Assembly (NCBI RefSeq): GCF_900103215.1
Contig: NZ_FNGV01000011.1
Location: 1 to 64,000 of the forward strand
Source of the DNA: Kriegella aquimaris
Lineage (GTDB): Bacteria > Bacteroidota > Bacteroidia > Flavobacteriales > Flavobacteriaceae
DNA: 64,000 nt
Direction of reading: 5' to 3'
Shown here: piece by piece, positions 37,392 through 46,211 of the stretch
Numbering within the stretch: position 1 is the first letter of the stretch
Layout: every line of letters starts with the position of its first letter
Program-made: the position numbers and the translations under genes
The notes under the pieces: generated by a model
The model's input: the letters and a program-made list of their open reading frames with translations, nothing else
Database searches by the model: none
Told to the model about the DNA's origin: nothing

Positions 37392-37843
37392 CAGCCCTTC
37401 TTAAAATATTTGAAGGGTACCATCAACATTCCGAAGCATTCTCCTTCTTCCTTACCTGCATGTTTATGATGCATTTTATGTGCGCGGCGAACACCCTTGG
37501 CATATCGATTGGGTGCATCCCTAAATATCTTGAAGCGTTGGTGTATAAATATATCGTGTACTAAAAAATATATGGCACCGTAGGCCATTATACCGAAACC
37601 AATAGGCCATCCGAACCAAAAGCCTTTGTAGACGGCCGCACTGAAGAAAGACATGCTTACTATAGCATAGAAGATAAAGAAAGTGTCATTTCTTTCGAAC
37701 CATGAATCGTGATCTTTTTTATGATGGTCTTTATGAAGACTCCATAAAAAACCGTGCATAATGTATTTATGGGTAAACCACGCCATAAACTCCATTGCGC
37801 AGAATGTCAGGAAAAAAATTAATATCCAGTACCCTGTTGTCAT
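37391..37843 (-). CDS. crtZ: Beta-carotene hydroxylase CrtZ
   Basis: A 150-residue di-iron membrane hydroxylase that adds the 3,3'-hydroxyls to beta-carotene, giving zeaxanthin. The histidine boxes are intact: HKYIMHG, HKDHHKKDHD, HDIFIHQRF and HKMHHKHAGK. It lies one base from crtB upstream and overlaps crtY downstream. With crtB, crtI and crtY in the same operon, zeaxanthin is the expected end product, the usual pigment of marine Flavobacteriaceae. No ketolase gene is present here. Confidence 0.94.
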   Translation of the reverse strand: MTTGYWILIFFLTFCAMEFMAWFTHKYIMHGFLWSLHKDHHKKDHDSWFERNDTFFIFYAIVSMSFFSAAVYKGFWFGWPIGFGIMAYGAIYFLVHDIFIHQRFKIFRDAPNRYAKGVRRAHKMHHKHAGKEEGECFGMLMVPFKYFKKG

Positions 37844-37844
37844 G

Positions 37845-38684
37845 TTAGACCAAATTTAGTTTATAGTGGACGTATGAATGGGCCAATAGTCCTATTTTAT
37901 GATGATTGGACACTCTAATTCTGGTGTTCATAATTTCTAGCGGAGGTGTTTTCTGTAATTTTCGTAATAAGGAATAGTAATAGCGATAAGCTGTATAAAC
38001 TCCAAATTTAGCTTCAGTCGGTAATTGTAGGATTCCAGAATATCCCAGTTTAAAATCATTTTTTATTTCTTCAATTATTTGATTTTTAGAGGCTTCGTCA
38101 AGTTGAGCTAAATTCGTAGATGGAAAATACGAGCGGTTAAGGCTTTCGAAGTCAGCTTTTAAATCTCTCAAAAAATTGACTTTCTGAAAAGCTGAACCTA
38201 GCGCCATGGCCGAATCTTTTAATTCTTCATAGGTTTCTTGATTTCCATTTACAAATACCTGAAGGCACATCAGCCCCACGACATCGGCTGAACCATAGAT
38301 ATATTCACGATACTCCTCGTCGGTTGCATACACATTTTTAGTGAGATCCATGCGCATACTTTTCATAAACGCATCTACAAGATGATATGGAATACCGTAA
38401 GCGTGATAGGTATGCTGAAAAGCGTTTAGGATCGGATTTAAACTTATTCTTTCCTCTAATGCTTCTTTTAAATCATCCTCAAATTTATCAAATAGTTTTT
38501 CTTTGTCATAATCATGAAAAGAGTCGACTATTTCATCGGCAAATCGAACAAAACCATAAATATTGTAAATATCGGACCGAATTGAGGTGCCTAGCATTTT
38601 TGTGGCCAAAGCGAACGAAGTACTATAGGTTTTTGTAACCAGTTTGCTGCAATCGTAGGACACCGTATCAAAAATCGACTTCAT
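37845..38684 (-). CDS. crtB: Phytoene synthase CrtB
   Basis: A 279-residue squalene/phytoene synthase-type prenyltransferase condensing two geranylgeranyl diphosphates to phytoene. Both Asp-rich motifs are visible: YGFVRFADEIVD (about 44-55) and QKVNFLRDLKAD (about 167). The cluster context distinguishes it from squalene synthase. It sits four bases downstream of crtI. No GGPP synthase gene is in the window, so the precursor comes from elsewhere. Confidence 0.94.
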   Translation of the reverse strand: MKSIFDTVSYDCSKLVTKTYSTSFALATKMLGTSIRSDIYNIYGFVRFADEIVDSFHDYDKEKLFDKFEDDLKEALEERISLNPILNAFQHTYHAYGIPYHLVDAFMKSMRMDLTKNVYATDEEYREYIYGSADVVGLMCLQVFVNGNQETYEELKDSAMALGSAFQKVNFLRDLKADFESLNRSYFPSTNLAQLDEASKNQIIEEIKNDFKLGYSGILQLPTEAKFGVYTAYRYYYSLLRKLQKTPPLEIMNTRIRVSNHHKIGLLAHSYVHYKLNLV

Positions 38685-38688
38685 TCTT

Positions 38689-40149
38689 TTATAAATTATT
38701 TTTCGCGATTAATTCAGAAACTAGCTTACCCGATATCAAAGCAGGTGGAACACCGGGTCCAGGTACCGTTAGTTGGCCTGTAAAATACAGGTTTTTTACT
38801 TTTTTACTTTTCAACTTGGGCCTCAGAAAGGCTGTTTGGTCAAGTGTGTTGGCCAAGCCGTAGGCATTTCCCTTATATGCATTGTATTCTTCTACAAAAT
38901 CGTTAACGCAAAATGACTGTTTAAAAAGAATATGGTTGCCTACTTTTTGATTTGTCTTTTCTTCAAATCTTTTCATAACAATATCAAAATATTGTTTCCT
39001 TAATTCCGGAGTATCATCTAGACCAGGCGCTATGGGTACTAGAAAAAAACCTGTTTCACAGTTCGCTGGTGCCATACTTTTATCGGTAACCGAAGGAAAA
39101 TTGGCATAAAACAAGGGATCGGAAGGCCATTGGGGATTGTCATAAATTTCCTTGGCATGGGCATCAAAGTCTGTGTCGAAGAAAAGATTATGGTGATTAA
39201 CATTCCTTAGCTTCTTGTCAAAACCAATGTAAAAAAGCAAAGAAGAAGGGGCAAAGGTCTTTTTTTGCCAATAACTTTCTGAATATTGTCTGTACTCCTT
39301 ATCCAACAACGTCTCGGAATGGTGGTAATCTGCGCCGCTGAGCACCACATCGGCAGCTACTGTTTTTCCATTGGTTACTATACCGACTGTTTTTCCGTTT
39401 TCTACATTAATTTTTTCCACGGAATGATCTGTATAAATCGAAACGCCCAATTCTTCGGCAAGACTTTGAAGGGCTTTGATTATTTCATACATTCCGCCTT
39501 TAGGGTGCCAAGTTCCCAATCCGAAATCGGCATAGTTCATAAAATTATAGAACGATGGCGTATTGCTGGGTTTTGCACCAAGAAAAAGCACCGGAAATTC
39601 CAAGGCGGATATTAACATCGGATTCTTAAATTTTCTTCGTACCTCGGAACTGATAGATTTAAAGAACTGATCAACATTTACAATGGTATCTTTAGTAATC
39701 AATTCAAATGGCGAAATACCTGGCTTTAACACTACTTTGTTAATGGCTATTTCATAATTTTTTTGTGCCTTGGCCATAAACCTCATGAGGTGATCGGCAC
39801 TTCCGGTTTCGATACGCTCAAATTCTACACTTATTTTCTCCAATGTATCTCCAATCGAAATCGTATTGTCGGCAAAGAAAATTTTATAGGCGGGGTCTAA
39901 TTTTTTTAATTCGTAATAATCCGAAGCTTTTTTGTTGAAATCATTGAAAAACTTTTCGAAAATGTCGGGCATCCAATACCAACTTGGTCCCATGTCAAAT
40001 GTAAAGCCATCTATCACCAATTGCCTTGCCCTGCCACCTACGGTACTGTTTTTTTCGTATACGGAAACATCAAAACCCTTTTTGGCAAGATAACATGCCG
40101 CGGAAAGTGATGAAAACCCTGAGCCGATGACGACGACTTTTTTACTCAT
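38689..40149 (-). CDS. crtI: Phytoene desaturase CrtI
   Basis: A 486-residue FAD-dependent desaturase converting phytoene to lycopene. The N-terminal dinucleotide-binding motif is VVIGSGFSSLSAACYLAKKGFDVSVYEKN, followed by GGRARQLVIDGFTFDMGPSWYWMPD. The C-terminal signature is LYFTGQLTVPGPGVPPALISGKLV, typical of bacterial CrtI. It is 19 bases downstream of the merR/carH gene, so the regulator and pigment genes form one transcript. Confidence 0.95.
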   Translation of the reverse strand: MSKKVVVIGSGFSSLSAACYLAKKGFDVSVYEKNSTVGGRARQLVIDGFTFDMGPSWYWMPDIFEKFFNDFNKKASDYYELKKLDPAYKIFFADNTISIGDTLEKISVEFERIETGSADHLMRFMAKAQKNYEIAINKVVLKPGISPFELITKDTIVNVDQFFKSISSEVRRKFKNPMLISALEFPVLFLGAKPSNTPSFYNFMNYADFGLGTWHPKGGMYEIIKALQSLAEELGVSIYTDHSVEKINVENGKTVGIVTNGKTVAADVVLSGADYHHSETLLDKEYRQYSESYWQKKTFAPSSLLFYIGFDKKLRNVNHHNLFFDTDFDAHAKEIYDNPQWPSDPLFYANFPSVTDKSMAPANCETGFFLVPIAPGLDDTPELRKQYFDIVMKRFEEKTNQKVGNHILFKQSFCVNDFVEEYNAYKGNAYGLANTLDQTAFLRPKLKSKKVKNLYFTGQLTVPGPGVPPALISGKLVSELIAKNNL

Positions 40150-40168
40150 TTTTTATGACCTTACTGAT

Positions 40169-41068
40169 TTACATTTCATCTACAAGTTGTTCAATTGAGG
40201 TGAAAACAGATATTGTTTCGGGTAATTTTTCTTTTTGCAAAAATTGTACTTGCCTTCCTAGAATCCAGAAATTAGGATTATTATAATTATTTCCCATTTG
40301 CACAAAATCATGAATATACTTTTCAATCTTATCCTCGGAAGGTTGTAATGTGAAGTAGGAAACGAAGCATGCATTCTGAAAATGTTCCATTAAGCCCGCG
40401 AGATTCTCTAAAGGAACCGCTGGCCCAAGAAATATTGTTTGGTAGCCTCTTCTTACTATCTCGTAATTTATAAAAAGTAGCCCAATATCATGAATTTCAT
40501 TTTCAGGTAAGAACAGTACAAATACCTTATCTGTTTTAAAAGGTTCGAGTTGTTGGAATTTTTCGGTATTGATTAGAATTTTTTGTTTAATCAATTCCGT
40601 AATAAAGTGCTCTTGAGCTGGTGTTATCGTATCCGTTTGCCACAACAACCCCATTTCGTTAAATAATGGGATAAAAATATCATAAAAAATAGTATGAAAG
40701 TCTTTGTTCAATAAAAGTGTATTGTAGGTGTTCATGAACAAAGCTTGATCATAATTCACCATGGCGAACTTGAATTCATTTATGATTTGATTATCGCTAT
40801 TTTTATTAAGTTGTATTTCATTGACCAAAGCAGGAATTTCCTCTTCCGAAATTTTTGCAATCTTCGATATTTTATATCCATCATTGTATAAATAAACGAT
40901 GTTCAGCAATTTTTGAAGGCTAGTCAAGCCATAGGTGCGTATGTTAGTGTCAGTTCTTTCGGGTTGCAACAGACCATATCGTTTTTCCCATATACGTATG
41001 GTATGGGCCTTGATTCCCGATAGGTGTTCCAAGTCGCGAATGCTGAAACTTGTCTTTACAGTGTTCAT
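40169..41068 (-). CDS. carH: MerR-family regulator of the CarH (B12-binding photoreceptor) type
   Basis: A 299-residue regulator with an N-terminal MerR helix-turn-helix (FSIRDLEHLSGIKAHTIRIWEKRYGLL, residues 8-34) and a C-terminal cobalamin-binding half. Both CarH hallmarks are present: W143-x9-E153-H154 (helix bundle) and E191-x-H193-x-x-G196 (lower-ligand His). In the dark AdoCbl-bound CarH represses, and light breaks the Co-C bond and releases DNA. The residue after W143 is Gln, where Thermus CarH has the upper-ligand His132. It heads the crt operon and probably autoregulates it. Confidence 0.9.
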   Translation of the reverse strand: MNTVKTSFSIRDLEHLSGIKAHTIRIWEKRYGLLQPERTDTNIRTYGLTSLQKLLNIVYLYNDGYKISKIAKISEEEIPALVNEIQLNKNSDNQIINEFKFAMVNYDQALFMNTYNTLLLNKDFHTIFYDIFIPLFNEMGLLWQTDTITPAQEHFITELIKQKILINTEKFQQLEPFKTDKVFVLFLPENEIHDIGLLFINYEIVRRGYQTIFLGPAVPLENLAGLMEHFQNACFVSYFTLQPSEDKIEKYIHDFVQMGNNYNNPNFWILGRQVQFLQKEKLPETISVFTSIEQLVDEM

Positions 41069-41089
41069 CTATTTTTATAAAACATTAAA

Positions 41090-41097
41090 CAAAAATA
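41090..41097 (-). promoter_or_regulatory. Possible -7 element of the carH-crt operon
   Basis: On the minus strand TATTTTTG fits TAnnTTTG and would start transcription about 15 bases before the carH ATG. No good TTG is present at -33, which is common for promoters that depend on an activator or are controlled by MerR proteins. Confidence 0.38.
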
Positions 41098-41430
41098 CAC
41101 TAAAATACGAGTGGTAATCATTTAGAAACGTTAATTTTTAGAGTAATTTTCTTAACCATCTTGTTTGAAAAATTTAATTGAAGCCTTGATCATGAAAAAT
41201 ACGCTAGGCTTTAGCAATCCAACCTTAGCACATAAAAATAACAATAGTTACGATAGAATACAGGAAAACGGAAGAATTATAATACAATTGCGTGAAATGT
41301 TGCAGAGTTTGTAATTATGTTAATAAGGCTGCTATTTCAGTGGATGCAAATCTAAAAGTACTTTGCGAACCTAAATTTAAAGAAAAATAGCGTTTTACTA
41401 TGCCCTACAATGATGGATTATAAAGACCAT

Positions 41431-41457
41431 AAAAAAGCCTCCTAAAAATTAGGAGGC
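41431..41457 (-). terminator. Terminator of tRNA-Leu
   Basis: On the minus strand GGCCTCCTAA-TTTTTAGGAGGC-TTTTTT forms a strong GC-rich hairpin with a T run, starting two bases after the encoded CCA end of the tRNA. Confidence 0.9.
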
Positions 41458-41458
41458 C

Positions 41459-41545
41459 TGGTGCCCACGACTAGATTCGAACTAGCACGTCCTTGCGAAC
41501 ACTACCCCCTCAAGGTAGCGTGTCTACCAATTTCACCACGTGGGC
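41459..41545 (-). tRNA. tRNA-Leu (anticodon GAG), CCA encoded
   Basis: Read on the minus strand, the 87-base gene starts GCCCACGTGG and ends CGTGGGCACCA with a 7-bp acceptor stem, discriminator A and encoded CCA. The D-loop contains TTGGTAGAC. The anticodon stem CTACC/GGTAG encloses TTGAGGG with GAG at positions 34-36 (Leu, CUC/CUU). A long variable arm is present, as expected for class II tRNA-Leu, and the T-loop is GTTCGAATC. A TATATTTG -7 element precedes and a terminator follows. It lies exactly between the crt genes and the sulfatase locus. Confidence 0.95.
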
Positions 41546-41562
41546 AAACGTAAAAAGTGTGG

Positions 41563-41570
41563 CAAATATA
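41563..41570 (-). promoter_or_regulatory. -7 element of the tRNA-Leu gene
   Basis: On the minus strand TATATTTG fits TAnnTTTG exactly, 18 bases before the mature 5' end. The -33 match is not clear. Confidence 0.45.
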
Positions 41571-41826
41571 ATAAAGTATTTTCACCGAGAGTCGGTTTGA
41601 TTAAAGATATCACGATAAAAATTTATAGACGTCAAATGAACAAAGCATGGCTGACACCACCCATGAACCTAGTTCTTCCTGAAGTCAATCATGGCATCAA
41701 AGAGGGCTGCAGCAAGTACAATCTCGTTGTTCAACAACAAACGCTTCATAAGTCACATCGGGTTATTCCAATTGTTATTTTATAAGTTACTGGCTCTTGC
41801 GCTTTTTTTGGGCTAAATTTATGACC

Positions 41827-44454
41827 ATGAAAAGAAGAGATTCCCTCAAAAAAATAATGTTGGGTGCTATCGTACCCTGCGTTTCACCTTCCGTATTGAC
41901 CAATAGTAAATTTCAAGTATGGCCATTTTCAAGAGGTGTCAGTTTTAAAAGTGATTGGCAAAACTGGCCTGATATGAAATGGGTCGGTCCTCAATATTGG
42001 GGGAACAGATTGCAAGATTGGCTTCTTAAAGATGGAAAAGTTACATGCGATGTTACCGCGGCCAATAGAAACCTACATTTGTTAGCTGTACAAAAACCTG
42101 AACAAAATATTGCTTTCACTACTTCGGTGGCGGTTGAGATTATAAATGGAAAATTTGCTTCGCTTGAAGATGGATGCCTGGGTATTCGTTTGGGGGCAAA
42201 AGGGCCTTTTGATGACTATCGGTCGGCAGCCGTATTTGGTAAGGGGCTGGATATAGGCCTTAAACCGAACGGAAATCTTCAAGTAGGGGAGACTATTTTA
42301 AAAACAAAATTGAATTCACTTCCTGAGAAGTTCGGATTACTGATTGAGGCAAATCCCGATAGAGATACCTGTTCCCTTAAAATTTGGCTTACGGCCATTG
42401 AAACCAAAGAAATTTATTTCGAAAGTGCGGCAATCAATATTTCTTCATCCGAATTAACGGGTAATTTTGCGTTATTGGCCCATTGTCCCCAAGAAAAAAA
42501 GAATGCCGAAGATTTGGCCCCATCGGTAACCTTTGGCGATTGGACCATCACTTCCGAAGAACTTCGCTTGAATGAAGAGCAATCTTTTGGTCCCATATGC
42601 TTCGCTCAATATACGCTTAACAACCGAAAATTAAAGTTGACATCCCAAATGGCTCCTATAGAGGCTATCAGAGACCATGGCGTAGATTTTCAAATTAAGG
42701 AAGGAAGTGCATGGAAAACTTTGGCTACGGCTCAAGTTGAACATATTGGTAGGGCAGTAAATTTTTCCATCAACGATTGGACTAAAGACCAAGATGTTCC
42801 GTATCGAATTCGGGTAAAACTTCCATTAAGAAATAGAATTGAAACCTATTATTATCATGGAACCATCGCCCAAGAGCCCCAAGCCAAAAACAAAATAAAA
42901 ACGGCGGTATTCAGTTGCAATTTTCACTACGGCTTCCCTGACAACGATATTCCATCGAATACAAAAAAACTGGACCCTGATATTATTCTATTTCTTGGTG
43001 ATCAATTCTATGAAGCCACAGGCGGTTTTGGAGCTATGTACCGTGGTGATTTTGATAAAACATGTCTTGATTATCTACGTAAATGGTATATGTTCGGATG
43101 GTCGTATCGCGATGTTTTTAGACACCGGCCCTGTGCGATTATTCCCGATGACCACGATGTGTATCACGGTAATGTGTGGGGTGAAGAAGGTAAACAAGCT
43201 GATGTCAGTGAAGGGTTTGGGGCATCGGCCCAAGACTCGGGCGGGTATAAAATGGCTGCCGATTGGGTAAACATGGTACAGTTCACACAAACTAGTCATT
43301 TGCCGGATCCTTTTGATGCTACACCGGTAAAACAGGGTATTGGGGTGTACTATACCCAATGGAACTACGGAGGAATCAGTTTTGCCATTTTAGAGGACAG
43401 AAAATTTAAATCGGCCCCAAAGCATGTGCTGCCAGAAGAAGCTGATGTATGGAACGGGTTTATAAAAAATCCGGATTTTGATATAAAGGAGCATAAAAAT
43501 TTGAAGGCCGAACTGCTCGGGGAACGGCAGCAGAAGTTTCTAGAAGAATGGGTAGAAGACTGGGGTAATGACGCACAAATGAAAGTAGTGTTGTCACAGA
43601 CTAATTTTGCGACGGTTGCGACACTGCCCAAGGAGGCCCAAACAGATGAGGTGGTGCCTTCTCTACATATTCCTCAAAAAGGGGAATATGTGCTGGGTGA
43701 TAAGCCTACGGCAGATATGGATTCGAATGGATGGCCTGCGAATAAGCGCGATGAAGCGGTAACAATAATAAGAAAGTGTTTTGCTTTTCATATTGCGGGT
43801 GATCAACATTTAGGCAGTTTCATTCAATACGGCGTTGACGAGCATGGGGATAGCGGCCATGCATTTGCCGGTCCCGCACTCAATAATATTTGGCCTAGAA
43901 GGTTTTGGCCAGCGGTAAATAGTGCCGAACATACTTATCAAAATCCCGCCTACACGGGAAACCATGTTGATGGATTTGGTAATAAAATGACGGTTAAGGC
44001 TGTTGCTAATCCATATAAAACAGGACATCAGCCCGAAATACTTCACGATAGGGCAACGGGCTATGGCATGGTAACTTTCAACAAAACCGATAGAACCATT
44101 AAAACTGATTGTTGGTCGAGATTTGTAGACCCGACGCAGGGCGAAGCCGTTCAAAATGCCGGTTGGCCCATTACCATAAAACAAGAAGATAATTATGCAC
44201 GTAAACCTGTTGCATGGTTGCCCAAACTACAAATAGCGAACGAAACGACACCTGTAGTTTCGATTTATGATGCTAATGCCACGTTGGTCTATTGCGTTCG
44301 GTTGGCCACTAGCAGTTTTAAACCTAAGGTGTTTGCACCAGGCAAGTACACCATTGTTGTAGAAGATACGGATAGGAAAGTAAAAAAATCCTATGAAAAG
44401 ATTAAGGCAAAAGAACGAAATAAGAAGATTATCAAGGTCGATTTTTCGGTTTGA
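41827..44454 (+). CDS. PhoD-like metallophosphatase with N-terminal beta-sandwich domain
   Basis: An 875-residue exported protein opening the sulfatase locus. A Tat-like signal (MKRRDSLKKIMLGAIVP) leads it, with ATG 41821 as an alternative start. The first ~240 residues form a concanavalin/LamG-like beta-sandwich. The PhoD catalytic domain follows, with metal motifs SCNFHYG, LFLGDQFYE, IPDDHDVYHGN, LSQTNF and HIAGDQHLGS. A ~90-residue beta-rich C-terminal domain ends it. PhoD enzymes hydrolyse phosphomono- or diesters using Fe/Ca. Here the substrate may be a phosphate ester released with algal polysaccharide, but that is inference. Confidence 0.85.
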   Translation: MKRRDSLKKIMLGAIVPCVSPSVLTNSKFQVWPFSRGVSFKSDWQNWPDMKWVGPQYWGNRLQDWLLKDGKVTCDVTAANRNLHLLAVQKPEQNIAFTTSVAVEIINGKFASLEDGCLGIRLGAKGPFDDYRSAAVFGKGLDIGLKPNGNLQVGETILKTKLNSLPEKFGLLIEANPDRDTCSLKIWLTAIETKEIYFESAAINISSSELTGNFALLAHCPQEKKNAEDLAPSVTFGDWTITSEELRLNEEQSFGPICFAQYTLNNRKLKLTSQMAPIEAIRDHGVDFQIKEGSAWKTLATAQVEHIGRAVNFSINDWTKDQDVPYRIRVKLPLRNRIETYYYHGTIAQEPQAKNKIKTAVFSCNFHYGFPDNDIPSNTKKLDPDIILFLGDQFYEATGGFGAMYRGDFDKTCLDYLRKWYMFGWSYRDVFRHRPCAIIPDDHDVYHGNVWGEEGKQADVSEGFGASAQDSGGYKMAADWVNMVQFTQTSHLPDPFDATPVKQGIGVYYTQWNYGGISFAILEDRKFKSAPKHVLPEEADVWNGFIKNPDFDIKEHKNLKAELLGERQQKFLEEWVEDWGNDAQMKVVLSQTNFATVATLPKEAQTDEVVPSLHIPQKGEYVLGDKPTADMDSNGWPANKRDEAVTIIRKCFAFHIAGDQHLGSFIQYGVDEHGDSGHAFAGPALNNIWPRRFWPAVNSAEHTYQNPAYTGNHVDGFGNKMTVKAVANPYKTGHQPEILHDRATGYGMVTFNKTDRTIKTDCWSRFVDPTQGEAVQNAGWPITIKQEDNYARKPVAWLPKLQIANETTPVVSIYDANATLVYCVRLATSSFKPKVFAPGKYTIVVEDTDRKVKKSYEKIKAKERNKKIIKVDFSV

Positions 44455-44527
44455 TAAGACGGCTATTAAAGACACATGTTGAATATTTCAATGTACTAAA
44501 AACGAATACCGCCAAATTCATAATGTA

Positions 44528-45940
44528 ATGCGAGCAATACGACATTCCCTTTCCATACTCATCCTAAGTTTGCTTTTATATGCCTGTAAAGAGGATAATC
44601 AAAAAATGGAGGTTATTTCCACAAAACCGAATATTCTAATCATCAATATCGATGATATGGGTTGGAAGGATGTTTCCTTTGCCGATGCTCCGTTTTATGA
44701 AACTCCCAATATCGATGCCCTGTCAGAGAAGGGAACGTGGTTTGTTAATGGGTATGCCTCGGCGGCCAACTGTGCGCCAAGTAGGGCCAGTTTGATGACC
44801 GGAAAGTGGACACAGCGCCATGGTATTTTTACGGTCGGAAACTCAGACAGAGGGAAATCTAAGGATAGAAAACTAATTCCCATTGCCAATACCACCATTC
44901 TGCCTGATAATTTCTTAGTGCTCCCCCAAATTTTCAAGTCCAACGGCTATGCCACTTGTCATGCCGGAAAATGGCACATTTCTGAAAATCCGTTAGAAAA
45001 AGGTTTTGATGTAAATATTGGCGGTAGCCATGCAGGGCACCCCTCCAGTTATTATCCCCCCTATAAAAATGTAGACTTGAAGGCGGCCGAGGGCGAGCGA
45101 TTAACCGATGTGGTTATGAACGGCGCAATTGATTTTATTAGCAAAGTAAAAGAACCATTTTTTATCAATTATTCCCCATACGCTGTGCATACTCCAATTC
45201 AACCAGTGCCTTCACTGGTCGAAAAATACAAGAAAAAGAGGGCTTCCATAGGTCAAAGTAATGTAGACTATGCTACGATGATCGAGAATCTTGATGATAA
45301 TATCGGGCGCTTGATCAATGTTTTAAAGGATACCGATAAATTAAAGAACACCTTTATTGTATTTACTTCCGATAATGGAGGGCTTTTCGCCGTCAGCAAT
45401 CAGCATCCGCTTAGAGCGGGAAAGGGAAGTTATTACGAAGGAGGTATTCGCGTTCCGTTCTTTTTTGTTTGGGAAGGAAAAATTCAGGAAAGCAAACAAG
45501 ATAAAACTCCCATTTCCAATTTAGATATCTTTCCAACCCTCTTGGAAGTCGCCGGAATCAAAATACCCGATGAAGAAAATGATGGAAAAAGCTTACTGCC
45601 TATCTTGGTAGAAGGTAAAAAATGGGATGATCGACCCTTGTTTTGGCACTTTCCAATTTATCTACAGGCAGTTGCGGCTAAAAATGAGAATCGGGATCCA
45701 AAATTTAGAACACGACCCGGTTCAATGGTGCGCTATGGCAAATGGAAACTACACCATTATTTTGAAGATGATGGTTTGGAACTTTACAATCTCGATGAAG
45801 ATTTAGGTGAGCAGCACAATTTGGTCAATACACAGCCTGAAAAAGCAAAAGAGCTATTCACTATGTTAGAAGAGTGGAGGACACGAACCGATGCCCCGAT
45901 ACCTAAAGCGGAGAATCCCGGGTTTGTGCCTTTGAAATAA
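44528..45940 (+). CDS. S1-family sulfatase, lipoprotein
   Basis: A 470-residue formylglycine sulfatase anchored by a lipobox (LLYAC, Cys20). Cys82 in CAPSR is the residue converted to formylglycine (C-x-P-x-R). Metal ligands are Asp-Asp in NIDDMGWKD and SDNG in FTSDNGGLF. The catalytic Lys/His are in GKWHISEN, AVHTPIQP and RAGKGSYYEGG. All positions are canonical, so it should be active on an O-sulfate ester of a saccharide. It is the first of seven sulfatases in the locus, 73 bases after the PhoD gene. The subfamily cannot be fixed by eye. Confidence 0.93.
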   Translation: MRAIRHSLSILILSLLLYACKEDNQKMEVISTKPNILIINIDDMGWKDVSFADAPFYETPNIDALSEKGTWFVNGYASAANCAPSRASLMTGKWTQRHGIFTVGNSDRGKSKDRKLIPIANTTILPDNFLVLPQIFKSNGYATCHAGKWHISENPLEKGFDVNIGGSHAGHPSSYYPPYKNVDLKAAEGERLTDVVMNGAIDFISKVKEPFFINYSPYAVHTPIQPVPSLVEKYKKKRASIGQSNVDYATMIENLDDNIGRLINVLKDTDKLKNTFIVFTSDNGGLFAVSNQHPLRAGKGSYYEGGIRVPFFFVWEGKIQESKQDKTPISNLDIFPTLLEVAGIKIPDEENDGKSLLPILVEGKKWDDRPLFWHFPIYLQAVAAKNENRDPKFRTRPGSMVRYGKWKLHHYFEDDGLELYNLDEDLGEQHNLVNTQPEKAKELFTMLEEWRTRTDAPIPKAENPGFVPLK

Positions 45941-46211
45941 CAAGAGGTGCTGTAAATATGCTGCTGGTGTAGTTATTAAATTTTAAGATTCATTGGGTTA
46001 TTGCCTTTACAAATATCATTTCAGAAAACGGGCTGTAATAGATCAAGTTTTAGAAATTGAACACAATCATTTTGGGTCTAAGGCGAAAATTCCATTTTGT
46101 GAACCCTTAGATACATTTTATAAATTCACGCCAACATGTCTTTCATCATAATTGAATTGATTTGCTCCAGCAAAATTGCAAACCTTGATTATTATAAAAA
46201 TTGCAAACAAA

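Larger units (their letters stand above)
41069..41458. other. 390-bp gap upstream of the carotenoid operon
   Basis: It contains the crt operon promoter region next to the regulator start, and the tRNA-Leu terminator at the right end. A 40-codon open frame at 41192-41314 (+ strand, starting MKNTLGFSNPTLAHKNNN) has no recognisable features and is not called as a gene. The stretch is otherwise AT-rich. Confidence 0.5.

Noticed and set aside
41192-41314. 40-codon plus-strand frame upstream of the crt regulator
   Set aside because: No recognisable motif, Asn-rich, no promoter or partner; not enough to call a gene.
41540-41785. 81-codon open frame on the plus strand beginning inside the tRNA-Leu
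   Set aside because: It starts within the tRNA on the opposite strand, has no signal, domain or convincing composition, and most likely runs through an intergenic stretch by chance.
42995-43270. Overlapping plus-strand frame inside the PhoD-like gene
   Set aside because: Lies wholly in another frame of a gene with clear catalytic motifs.
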